Assembly: GCA_947373105.1 (NCBI GenBank)
Contig: CANBWK010000001.1
Location: 1 to 64,000, forward strand
Length of the DNA stretch: 64,000 bases
Origin: Comamonadaceae bacterium
Lineage (GTDB): Bacteria; Pseudomonadota; Gammaproteobacteria; Burkholderiales; Burkholderiaceae_C
Reading direction: 5' to 3'
A model generated the notes under the pieces. It worked only from the letters and a program-made list of their open reading frames with translations. It did no database searches and was not told where the DNA came from. How positions within the stretch are numbered: the first letter of the stretch is position 1; every line of letters begins with the position of its first letter. Below, piece after piece: positions 46,986 through 55,809 of this stretch. The translations under genes and the position numbers were made by a program.

Positions 46986-47013
46986 TATATAACTTACAGA
47001 TTAATAAAATCAA
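46986..47013 (-). promoter_or_regulatory. Sigma70-like promoter for the odh operon
   Basis: Minus strand TTGATT (47013-47008), N16, TATATA (46991-46986), upstream of odhA. Confidence 0.5.
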
Positions 47014-47054
47014 ATCACATTAGCGGAGAAACATTGAACTCGCGAGTCCTTAAG

Positions 47055-48953
47055 TTAACCTTTGATCAGCTCAAGAATCTGCTGCAATGCGGTCGGATCA
47101 TCCATGGTCGTCAAATCACCTGGATCACGACCTTCAGCAACGGCTTGTATGGCACGCCTCAGCAATTTGCCGCTGCGTGTCTTGGGCAATGCCGTGACAA
47201 AAAACACACGTGACGGACGGGCAACAGCACCCAACTGCGAGTCCACCACCTTCATGACCTCTCCCTCCAGCTTTAAGCGTGCCGCCAATTCGGTCAGGCC
47301 TGAAGTGTCTTTGGCAATGGCAAAAGCCATGGCAACCTGCCCTTTGAGCTGATCAGCGACGCCAACGACTGCGACTTCCGCAATGTTGGGATGACTGGAA
47401 ATACTTTCTTCTATTTCGCGTGTACCCAAACGGTGCCCCGCTACATTGATCACGTCGTCGGTTCGACCCAGAATAAAGTAATAACCGTCTTCGTCACGGA
47501 CTGCCCAGTCAAATGTGCTGTAAACCAATTTTCCAGGAACCGTCTTCCAATAGGTTGTGACAAATCGATCGTCATCGCCCCATATAGTTTGGAGATTGCC
47601 AGGAGGAAGTGGACCTTCAATGGTCAACACTCCCTTCTGGTTCGCTCCCAGCAGTTCCTCTCCAGTCTGATCATCGACCAGTTTTACGTTGTAGCCATAA
47701 ATCGCTTTGCCTGGCGAGCCAAACTTACTGGGTGCTTTTTCCACGCCATTGCAAATGCTCAAAATGGGCCAACCCGTTTCAGTCTGCCAGTAGTTATCAA
47801 TGATGGCCTTGCCATTGAGCCCTTCAGAAATCCATTTGGCAGTGGGCTCGTCCAACGGCTCCCCTGCCAGAAACAAGGCTTGCAAGCTGGACAGGTCGTA
47901 CTTTGTAAGAAGCGCAGGATCTTGTTTTTTCAACACACGGATGGCTGTGGGGGCACTGAACATGACATTGACCTTGTACTTTTCGACCAGGCTCCACCAG
48001 ATTCCGCCGTCAGGTCTGATAGGTAAGCCCTCATAGAGAATGGTGGCCATGCCGCCAATCAAGGGGCCATAAATGATGTAACTGTGCCCTACCACCCAGC
48101 CAATGTCGCTTGTGCAAAAGAAAGTGCCTCCAGGTTTACCCTCAAAAATGTGCGGGATGCTAGAAGCCAAAGCTACGGTGTATCCACCCGTATCGCGCTG
48201 AACACCTTTGGGCTTACCGGTCGTACCTGATGTATAGAGTGTGTAGCTGGGATGAGTGGATTCGACCCATTCGCAAGGCACCACAGCATCTATATGCTTG
48301 GCCCGTTGGGTCGCGTAATCCACATCGCGACCTTGCACAGGAATGAATTCAGCCAGTTTTCGGTCCACCATGATTACGTTTGTCGGCTTATGGGCCGAGA
48401 GCTTGATCGCCTCATCCAGCAAGGGCTTGTAGGGTACGCATTTGCCTCCCCGAGAACCGGCGTCTGCACTGATGATGACTTTAGGGGTTGCATCTTCTAT
48501 GCGCGTCGCCAAGGAGTGAGAAGCAAAACCTCCGAATACAACCGAATGGATGGCACCTAAACGGGCGCAAGCCAACATGGCGAAAGCTGCCTCAGCAACC
48601 ATAGGCATGTAAATCAATACGCGATCACCTTTGACCACGCCCAGATCCCGCAATATGGCAGCCATGCGCTGGACTTCAGAATGCAGATCGCGGTAGGTGT
48701 AGATTTTTTCTTGGTCGGTTTCAGTCGACACGAATATCAAAGCAGCTTGATCGGCACGGTCTGTGAGGTGCCTATCGACCGCGTTGTGGCACAAATTGGT
48801 CTCACCACCCACAAACCATTTGGCAAATGGGGGGGTGCTGTAATCGCAGATCTGCTTAGGGGCCACCTTCCAGTCCACCAACTTGGATTGCTCTGCCCAA
48901 AAGGCTTCACGGTCATTGATCGAACGCGCGTGAAAGTCAGCAAATCTGGCCAT
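47055..48953 (-). CDS. prpE: Acetyl/propionyl-CoA synthetase (AMP-forming, PrpE-like)
   Basis: YTSGTTGKPKGVQRDTGGYTVAL; WQTETGWPI; GHRLGTREIEE; PKTRSGKLLRR. Confidence 0.85.
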   Translation of the reverse strand: MARFADFHARSINDREAFWAEQSKLVDWKVAPKQICDYSTPPFAKWFVGGETNLCHNAVDRHLTDRADQAALIFVSTETDQEKIYTYRDLHSEVQRMAAILRDLGVVKGDRVLIYMPMVAEAAFAMLACARLGAIHSVVFGGFASHSLATRIEDATPKVIISADAGSRGGKCVPYKPLLDEAIKLSAHKPTNVIMVDRKLAEFIPVQGRDVDYATQRAKHIDAVVPCEWVESTHPSYTLYTSGTTGKPKGVQRDTGGYTVALASSIPHIFEGKPGGTFFCTSDIGWVVGHSYIIYGPLIGGMATILYEGLPIRPDGGIWWSLVEKYKVNVMFSAPTAIRVLKKQDPALLTKYDLSSLQALFLAGEPLDEPTAKWISEGLNGKAIIDNYWQTETGWPILSICNGVEKAPSKFGSPGKAIYGYNVKLVDDQTGEELLGANQKGVLTIEGPLPPGNLQTIWGDDDRFVTTYWKTVPGKLVYSTFDWAVRDEDGYYFILGRTDDVINVAGHRLGTREIEESISSHPNIAEVAVVGVADQLKGQVAMAFAIAKDTSGLTELAARLKLEGEVMKVVDSQLGAVARPSRVFFVTALPKTRSGKLLRRAIQAVAEGRDPGDLTTMDDPTALQQILELIKG

Positions 48954-49132
48954 GAATGTCTCCTCAAAATATGAATCATTTCGGGACTCCATGGCCCTAC
49001 CGGCATGCAACCCTTCTGAATTCATAATTATTCATGAGGGACTTGCTAGAAACTGACTTTTTAAAAGTAAAACCCAGTCCACATTCAACAACGACCAAAC
49101 GCATAAAAACTGGAAATGAGAGGATCAGAAAC

Positions 49133-49735
49133 TTATTTGATCAGGCTTTGCCAATATCTAAACTCCGGATGCTCTGCGCTGCGTAGCCATTCAAAACCCA
49201 CCATTTCTGTGGTCACCAATTCGGCACCGGCACCTGCCAAGCGGTCAAACGCCGCGTCACGGTTGCGTTCGTTTCGTGACGTGCAGGCATCGGTCACCAC
49301 CCAGACATCAAATTCATCTTCTAGCAAGTCCAAGGCGGTTTGCAGTAAACACACATGGGCCTCGCAACCGGCAATCACGATCGTGTTGCGCTCGGGACTG
49401 GCGTTTTGATTCTTTTGCAAGTGGCGCGGCAAACTGCGCGCGTTGCCCTTGGGGGCCTCGGGCTCGGGCTTAAGCCATTCGCCCAAACCCTCTTCCATGG
49501 CACTGAACTGCATTTTGGCCAACACTTTTCGGCAAAATGCACTGATCTCTGGGCACATCTCACCCAATCCAGAAGGGTTTTGCGTGGTTCCCCACACCGG
49601 AACCGCCAATCGGTCGGCCAGTTGCGCAATTAAAGTGGCGTTGGCCCAGGTTTTTGGCCCATCGAACATCGCAGGCAACAAACGGTCTTGGTAATCCACC
49701 AACACCAGCTGTGATTCAGACAATTCCAAAAGCAT
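49133..49735 (-). CDS. Isochorismatase-like cysteine hydrolase
   Basis: LVDYQDRLLPAM (Asp), VIAGCEAHVCLLQTALDLL (Cys). Confidence 0.87.
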   Translation of the reverse strand: MLLELSESQLVLVDYQDRLLPAMFDGPKTWANATLIAQLADRLAVPVWGTTQNPSGLGEMCPEISAFCRKVLAKMQFSAMEEGLGEWLKPEPEAPKGNARSLPRHLQKNQNASPERNTIVIAGCEAHVCLLQTALDLLEDEFDVWVVTDACTSRNERNRDAAFDRLAGAGAELVTTEMVGFEWLRSAEHPEFRYWQSLIK

Positions 49736-49854
49736 TTAACAATCCAATAAGTGCATGAGGCATCATTGTCGCAGGCTTAAAGGCATAACATCAGCATTAA
49801 ATTTTAAACAAAAAATTCCAATTAAATCAATACGATACAAGAACATCTTTAGCT

Positions 49855-49898
49855 TAATCTTTAAGATTATTGACGCGAGCAGCAGATCAGGTTATGAT
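49855..49898 (+). promoter_or_regulatory. Sigma70 promoter with abutting palindrome
   Basis: TAATCTTTAAGATTA (49855-49869), TTGACG (49870-49875), 17-bp spacer, TATGAT (49893-49898). Confidence 0.65.
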
Positions 49899-49906
49899 CA
49901 AAAACT

Positions 49907-50452
49907 ATGCGTTTTTTATTCCTAATGATGATTTGGACCTGCGTGACCGCGTGGGCCGCGCCCACCGACGACGAGTTGGACCGGCAGGCCTTGGAGAAAG
50001 GCTTGGTCGCTCAACTTGGCGACCACTTCTCGCAAGCGCGCCAGTCCATGAGCGGCAAAGCCTCCGATTTGGTGGTGCAGGCCATGGGCCTGTTAGGCGT
50101 GCCTTACCGTCGTGGCGGCGCCAATGAGAACACCGGCTTCGATTGCAGTGGCTTTGTCCGTCACTTGTACGAGCAATCGATTGGTTTGGTGCTGCCTCGT
50201 CGCGCAGATGAGCAGGCCAAAGCGACCCAGTCCATCGACCGCAACGAACTCAAACCCGGGGACTTGGTATTTTTCAATACCATGCGCCGAACCTTTAGCC
50301 ACGTGGGCATTTACTTGGGAGACGGTAAATTCATCCATTCGCCACACACCGGATCCTCAGTGAGGGTGGACGATATGCGTGAAGCCTATTGGAACAAGCG
50401 GTTCACGGGTGCGAGGCGTGTTGAAAGCGTCGAAGCCGAAAAACAACGCTGA
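49907..50452 (+). CDS. C40-family NlpC/P60 peptidase
   Basis: Signal peptide; LLGVPYRRGGANENTGFDCSGFVRHLYEQS (Cys), FSHVGIYLGDGKFIHSP (His). Confidence 0.93.
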   Translation: MRFLFLMMIWTCVTAWAAPTDDELDRQALEKGLVAQLGDHFSQARQSMSGKASDLVVQAMGLLGVPYRRGGANENTGFDCSGFVRHLYEQSIGLVLPRRADEQAKATQSIDRNELKPGDLVFFNTMRRTFSHVGIYLGDGKFIHSPHTGSSVRVDDMREAYWNKRFTGARRVESVEAEKQR

Positions 50453-50455
50453 AGA

Positions 50456-50478
50456 CAACAGCCTCAAGTCCTCTGTTG
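50456..50478. terminator. Weak hairpin between convergent genes
   Basis: CAACAG-N11-CTGTTG in the NlpC/P60-SDR convergent gap. Confidence 0.25.
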
Positions 50479-50503
50479 AGTGAATGGACGACATAGCCGT
50501 CGG

Positions 50504-51268
50504 TTAAATGGTCACACCGCCATCCACAACCAAGCTCTGACCAGTCATGAAGGACCCGGCCGCTGCGGCCAAAAACACCGCAGCCCCTGCGATCTCGTCG
50601 GGTTCACCTATCCGACGCAAAGGGGTGGTGGCCGTGCGTTTATTCAGCATGGCTTCGTCTTCCCACAACGCGCGGGCAAAATCAGTTTTGATTAAGCCCG
50701 GCGCAATACAGTTGACTCGGATGTTGTTTGGTCCGTACTCAACAGCTAAATTTCGAGCCATTTGCATATCGGCTGCCTTGCTGATGCAGTAAGCGCCAAT
50801 GACCGCTGAACCGCGCAAGCCCCCAATCGAAGAAACAATGATGATTGAGCCCTCTCGGCGCTCCACCATCTGCGGCGCAGCCATGCTGATCAACCAGTGA
50901 TTGGCAATGATGTTATTGTCCAAAATTTTGCGAAATTGGGCATCGGCAATTCCGGCTTGAGGCCCGTAATAGGGGTTGCTCGCGGCATTACATACCAACA
51001 CATCCACGCGACCCCAATGCGACAGGGTCTGATCCACCAAGTTTTGCAACTCATCTTTCGACGAGATATTGGCGGGCACCGCAATCGCGCTGTCTTTACC
51101 ATATTGCGCTTGGATGGCCCGAACCACCTCTTCACACGCTTCTTTTTTGCGCGAAGAAATAACCACCTTGGCGCCGTGTTGGGCCATGCGCTCTGCAATC
51201 GAGCGGCCAATACCCCGAGATGAGCCGGTGATGATGGCCACTTTACCGCTGAGATCAAACAAATTCAT
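50504..51268 (-). CDS. Short-chain dehydrogenase/reductase
   Basis: AIITGSSRGIGRSIAERMA; NAASNPYYG; YCISKAADMQMARNLAVEYGPNNIRVNCIAPG. Confidence 0.93.
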   Translation of the reverse strand: MNLFDLSGKVAIITGSSRGIGRSIAERMAQHGAKVVISSRKKEACEEVVRAIQAQYGKDSAIAVPANISSKDELQNLVDQTLSHWGRVDVLVCNAASNPYYGPQAGIADAQFRKILDNNIIANHWLISMAAPQMVERREGSIIIVSSIGGLRGSAVIGAYCISKAADMQMARNLAVEYGPNNIRVNCIAPGLIKTDFARALWEDEAMLNKRTATTPLRRIGEPDEIAGAAVFLAAAAGSFMTGQSLVVDGGVTI

Positions 51269-51436
51269 GAGGAGTCTCCTTCATACAATAACTTGAACAA
51301 CAACGTTCAAGACTTACGGGTAATTTCACTCGAAAATAATGCAATGAGCTGTCACCCCGGGCATAGGGTTTAGCACGAATAGACGCCCTTCATCGGTCAG
51401 ACTACGCACAAGCTTGTCAGTGGTAAGGTCGGGGCC

Positions 51437-52144
51437 ATGAAAACAGAAATTGATCATTTGGTGGTGATGGCGGCCAATTTGGAAGCCGGGGTTCAATGGT
51501 GTGAAGCCACACTCGGCATCACGCCTGGACCTGGCGGCGAACACGAGTTGTACGGCACCCACAACCGTTTATTCAAAATTGCCACACCCGAGAACCCGTT
51601 GGCATATTTAGAAATCATTGCCATCAACACGCATGCGGTACGCCCAAAAAAGAAGCAGCCCACGCGCTGGTTTGACATGGACGATGAAACCCTTCGCGCA
51701 GACGTGGCCCAAGAACCCCGCTTAATGCACTTTGTTGCCAGCACGCCGGATTTGTTGGCAGCACGCATGGCGTTGCGTATGGTCGGGATCGACCGGGGGC
51801 CGGCCATTCACGCCAGCCGCCGCACGTCCAAGGGTGTTTTGAATTGGCAAATTTCTGTGCGCGCCGACGGGCAACGCCTGTTCAACGGCGCCCTACCCAG
51901 CCTGATCCAGTGGGGCAAACCCGTGGCCGCCGATCCGCTGCGCCTGCATCCTCGCAATAGCCTGCCCCGCTCGGGGGTCACGCTGCACAGTTTATCGGTG
52001 CAGCACCCGAGTATCGACATGCTACAAGCCGCTTTTGTGGCTATCGGCCTGAGCCAAGTTGAAGTGACAGAAGGCGCTGCCAATATCACCGCCACTTTGA
52101 ATACACCCAAGGGCTTGGTGAATTTGCAAAGCCACGGGATATGA
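51437..52144 (+). CDS. VOC/glyoxalase-like domain protein
   Basis: EIDHLVVMAANLEAGVQWCEATLGITPGPGGEHELYGTHNRL. Confidence 0.82.
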   Translation: MKTEIDHLVVMAANLEAGVQWCEATLGITPGPGGEHELYGTHNRLFKIATPENPLAYLEIIAINTHAVRPKKKQPTRWFDMDDETLRADVAQEPRLMHFVASTPDLLAARMALRMVGIDRGPAIHASRRTSKGVLNWQISVRADGQRLFNGALPSLIQWGKPVAADPLRLHPRNSLPRSGVTLHSLSVQHPSIDMLQAAFVAIGLSQVEVTEGAANITATLNTPKGLVNLQSHGI

Positions 52145-52163
52145 ACGTTTTCAGAGTTGCGCG

Positions 52164-53897
52164 TCAGGCCACTTTGCGAGCCTGCACCTTGGCGTAAGCG
52201 GCCCACAGTTTGTGGTGCATCTCGCAGCCCTCCATTTGCAAACCCGGCGCTGAAATGCCCATGAACCGATCAGTTTGTGCAATCAGGGCACGCGCCTGGG
52301 CCACGACACCAGCACCGTAAAGCTGCCGAAGCGACGCCAAGTAAGGCGCGGTGTCACCTAAATCGGTGAGTTGAATCAGGCTTTCAACACAGGCATAGAC
52401 CGCGCGGCGTTGCGGCTTGAGTTGGTCAAAATGGCGCAACCATTCGCAGCCCTCGATGGTGGCGGCTTCATCGCCGCAGGCCAATGCCAACAGCGTTTTC
52501 AATTCGCCAACACGCAAGTCGGACCAAAAAGAGCCTGCATCGGCCACCATGCCGATCACGGTCGAGATGGGACGTTGATCAGCCAGGCTGGATTCGTTGA
52601 GTGTGGCCAACAAATCCGCGCACTCTTCGTTGTCCAGATCGGGTAAGTTCAGCACGGCTTCCCGCCAAGGATTAGCGATGCTGTTGTTCTCAAAGTCAAG
52701 GTCGTCGACTGGGTAAATTTCCGACATACCGGGCACCAACACACGGCAAGCGTACACACCTAAGTGCTCAAAATCTGCGATGTAGACCTCAAAACCGTCT
52801 TGATGAATGCGGTTCAGCGACCACGCGTAGTCTTGCGCAGTGGTGCTGGCGAAATTCCAATCTACAAACACATAGTCGGGGCTTTCACTCAAAAAGCGCC
52901 AATGAATCACGCCGCTGGAATCGACAAAATGGATCTCGATATTAGGCGCGCTGGATGCCTCTTCCAAATCGAAAGTAGGCGGCGGGAAACCCGCCAACGT
53001 ATCCAGCGCCCTGCCCTGTAGCAACTCAGTCAAAGCACGCTCTAGGGCCACTTCAAAGCGCGGATGGGCCCCAAAACTGGCAAAGCAACCTTGATCTTCG
53101 GGGTGCAGCAAGGTCACGTTCATGACCGGATACTGGCCGCCCAACGATGCGTCCTTGATCAAAATACCGAATCCTGCAGCACGTAAAGCGGTAATGCCTG
53201 CCGCAATGCGTGGGTAACGCTGCAGCACCGATTCAGGCACATCGGGAAGGCAAAGGCCTTCGCTGATGATCTTGCCTTTGATGTAACGCTCAAATATTTC
53301 TGACAGCGCTTGGGTTCTTGCCTCTACCGCTGTGTTGCCGGCGGACATACCGTTGCTGACATACAAGTTGCCAATGATATTGACCGGTATGTAGGCCGTG
53401 GCCCCGTCACTCTGGCGGGTATAGGGGATTGCGCAAATGCCACGCTCTTCATTGCCCGAGTTGAACTCGACCAAATTTCGAGCGTCGATGTTGCTCTCAG
53501 GGTTGTAAAACGCATGCAGTTCAGGGTTCAAAACGCCCTCTGGCCAAGAGCCATTTTCAGGAATATCAAACCAGCGTTCTTGGGGGTAATGCACAAAAGT
53601 TTGATTCGCGACATCAGGGCCGAGGTAAAAATGGGTCCAGAAATAATTGGTCGCCAAGCGCTCAAAAAACTCACCGAGCGCACTGGCCAAACAGGCCAAA
53701 CGTGTTGCGCCTTTGCCATTGGTGAACAAGATGGGGCAGTCGCGATCCCGAATGTGCACCGACCAAATGCCCTCAACCGGATTGAGCCAGCTTTTTTCTT
53801 CAATGTGAAACCCCAGGGCCTGCAGGCGGGTTTGCATGGTGTTGATCGTAGCTTCCAGCGAAGCGTCTTTGCCAGGGATGAAACTTTGTGAACTCAC
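52164..53897 (-). CDS. ycaO: YcaO-type protein (E. coli-like, RimO-associated clade)
   Basis: (V)SSQSFIPGKDASLEATINTMQTRLQALGFHIEEKSWLNPVEGIWSVHIRDRDCPILFTNGKGATRLACLASALGEFFERLATNYFW matches the E. coli YcaO N-terminus closely; GTG start. Confidence 0.9.
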   Translation of the reverse strand: MSSQSFIPGKDASLEATINTMQTRLQALGFHIEEKSWLNPVEGIWSVHIRDRDCPILFTNGKGATRLACLASALGEFFERLATNYFWTHFYLGPDVANQTFVHYPQERWFDIPENGSWPEGVLNPELHAFYNPESNIDARNLVEFNSGNEERGICAIPYTRQSDGATAYIPVNIIGNLYVSNGMSAGNTAVEARTQALSEIFERYIKGKIISEGLCLPDVPESVLQRYPRIAAGITALRAAGFGILIKDASLGGQYPVMNVTLLHPEDQGCFASFGAHPRFEVALERALTELLQGRALDTLAGFPPPTFDLEEASSAPNIEIHFVDSSGVIHWRFLSESPDYVFVDWNFASTTAQDYAWSLNRIHQDGFEVYIADFEHLGVYACRVLVPGMSEIYPVDDLDFENNSIANPWREAVLNLPDLDNEECADLLATLNESSLADQRPISTVIGMVADAGSFWSDLRVGELKTLLALACGDEAATIEGCEWLRHFDQLKPQRRAVYACVESLIQLTDLGDTAPYLASLRQLYGAGVVAQARALIAQTDRFMGISAPGLQMEGCEMHHKLWAAYAKVQARKVA

Positions 53898-54031
53898 AGC
53901 ACGCTGCCTTGAAAAAACAAAAAATAAGGCAGAAAACAACTCTACCGAGAATCACCAGCAATAGGCTAAGCCTTTTGCGGTGCTTGTATTGTCAGGGAAG
54001 ATAGGCCAACTCACTGAAGCGTGCTTTTTTT

Positions 54032-55195
54032 TCAAACTTCTTTAGGCAAGCTTGCCAGCAATGCCATGCCTATGGCCATGACACCCGCAGTCACCCATAA
54101 AGCCCCGTGAAACGTACCGGTCACTTGAGCCATGGCACCGGCTACCACTGGGGCAATGATCTGCGCTGCGCCGTAACTCAGCGTGAGACGCGCCATGGCC
54201 TTGCCGGGATTGTTCGGTGAGCGGCGTCCTACCAAAGCCAGCGTCAAGCTGACAATGCCAATGAAGGTGGCGCCATAGCCCACAGCGCCTGCTAATGCGG
54301 CAGCCAATGAACCCGACAGTGCAGGCAACAAGATGGAGCAGGTTTGCAAGCAAAACGCCAACAGCAAAGCACGCGTGTCACCAATTCGGCGGGCCACACG
54401 GTCCCACACAAAAACTGCAGGCATTGCCGCCAGCCCCACCAAAGCCCATGCCCAGGCACCATGCCCGGCCAATGTGGGTTCACGCTCGACCATAGCCACA
54501 ATGAAGGTAGCACTGATCACAAAGCCCCAGCCCGCCGCAAAATAGCTGCCGCCCATGGTCAGCAACCAACGGCGAGACACAACCGGTGTGGCCAAAGACT
54601 GAACGGCAACTTGCGCTGGCACGGGAGGCCGCCAGTGCCAGGCGGGTATAAAAAAGACCCCTCCCAAAGCTGCCAAGGCCAGCCACTGGTTGGACCATAA
54701 GGGCCACAACTGCGCGAAGCCCCAAGACCCTAAGGCGGTGACGATAATGCTCAGGCCAATGCCCATGAAAAACGTCCCGAGTTCTGGACGCCGGCCCTGC
54801 CGCATCAACCATCCCAATACCAATCCGGAGCCCAATAACATGCCGCCAGCGCCACACAAACCGCCCAGGTAGCGCCATATCGCCCAGGCTGGCATCCAGT
54901 CGGTCAAAGCCATCGCGGCGGTGGTCACAATCGCCAGCCACAAGCCCGTGCTGTAAAGGCGGTGCCGCCAGCGCACATCATCGATCCAGGCAGTGGCCAG
55001 CGCCCCGGTGATGTACCCGGCGTAATTGATGGCGGCCAATCCGCCAGCAGCGGCATCCGTCAAACCAGTTTGGGCTTGCAAACTGGGCAGCAAGGGGGTG
55101 TAGGCAAAACGTGCCAAGCCAATGGTTAACACCAAACCGCAAATGCCGCCCGTCAGAACTTGCCAGGGTTGAAGCGAGTCGCGTGGTTCAGCCAT
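54032..55195 (-). CDS. YbfB/YjiJ-like MFS transporter
   Basis: ~12 hydrophobic segments; GLARFAYTPLLPSLQAQTGLTDAAAGGLAAINYAGYITGALA. Confidence 0.85.
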   Translation of the reverse strand: MAEPRDSLQPWQVLTGGICGLVLTIGLARFAYTPLLPSLQAQTGLTDAAAGGLAAINYAGYITGALATAWIDDVRWRHRLYSTGLWLAIVTTAAMALTDWMPAWAIWRYLGGLCGAGGMLLGSGLVLGWLMRQGRRPELGTFFMGIGLSIIVTALGSWGFAQLWPLWSNQWLALAALGGVFFIPAWHWRPPVPAQVAVQSLATPVVSRRWLLTMGGSYFAAGWGFVISATFIVAMVEREPTLAGHGAWAWALVGLAAMPAVFVWDRVARRIGDTRALLLAFCLQTCSILLPALSGSLAAALAGAVGYGATFIGIVSLTLALVGRRSPNNPGKAMARLTLSYGAAQIIAPVVAGAMAQVTGTFHGALWVTAGVMAIGMALLASLPKEV

Positions 55196-55202
55196 AGAGT
55201 GC

Positions 55203-55727
55203 TTAAAACTGCCCCGCACGCGCAGGTTGTTTCATGCCTGCGTCCACCCAGGCTTTCACAATATGACGGTTGAACTTGAAAGACGGGTCAACCTTCCACT
55301 GCGCCAGCAACTCGCCACCTTCGTCTTGCGCACGCAAGGAAGCGGACGGGTTGTCTTCGTCCGGCTCAATGTCCAGCATGACCGTCACCCGTCCTGCAGG
55401 CCCCTCCACCGAAAGGCTCTGGTGGAGGCTGGCATGCAATTGCTGCTCAGAGCGGCGTACAAATTCGCCGGCTGTTTTCACCAGGGTGATGAAAGCATTA
55501 CCGTCCAGCGGCTTCGGATTTTTTTTGTCGCGCCCCATGGTCCACGGGCCGACCAAGGCGGGCTCCGTCTGCCCAGTTTTGAACATCGCCACCGCCCAGC
55601 CATCGTCGTCTTCATTTTTGACGACGCGGGCCGTCCAGAGCTCGTCTTGCCAAACGCGGGGTTCTTGAATCAGCGGGTTGTCTTCGGTCAAAGCTTGCTT
55701 TTCTGTGAAAGTGAAGGGATGGGCCAT
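55203..55727 (-). CDS. Conserved-looking hypothetical protein
   Basis: MAHPFTFTEKQALTEDNPLIQEPRVWQDELWTARVVKNEDDDGWAVAMFK...; family not recognised. Confidence 0.7.
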   Translation of the reverse strand: MAHPFTFTEKQALTEDNPLIQEPRVWQDELWTARVVKNEDDDGWAVAMFKTGQTEPALVGPWTMGRDKKNPKPLDGNAFITLVKTAGEFVRRSEQQLHASLHQSLSVEGPAGRVTVMLDIEPDEDNPSASLRAQDEGGELLAQWKVDPSFKFNRHIVKAWVDAGMKQPARAGQF

Positions 55728-55809
55728 TTTGACCCATCTTGACCTGATGCTTTTGAACAATCAACCCACATGGGCTCCTGTAAAGTTCAGCCAGACCACA
55801 GGAATCAGC

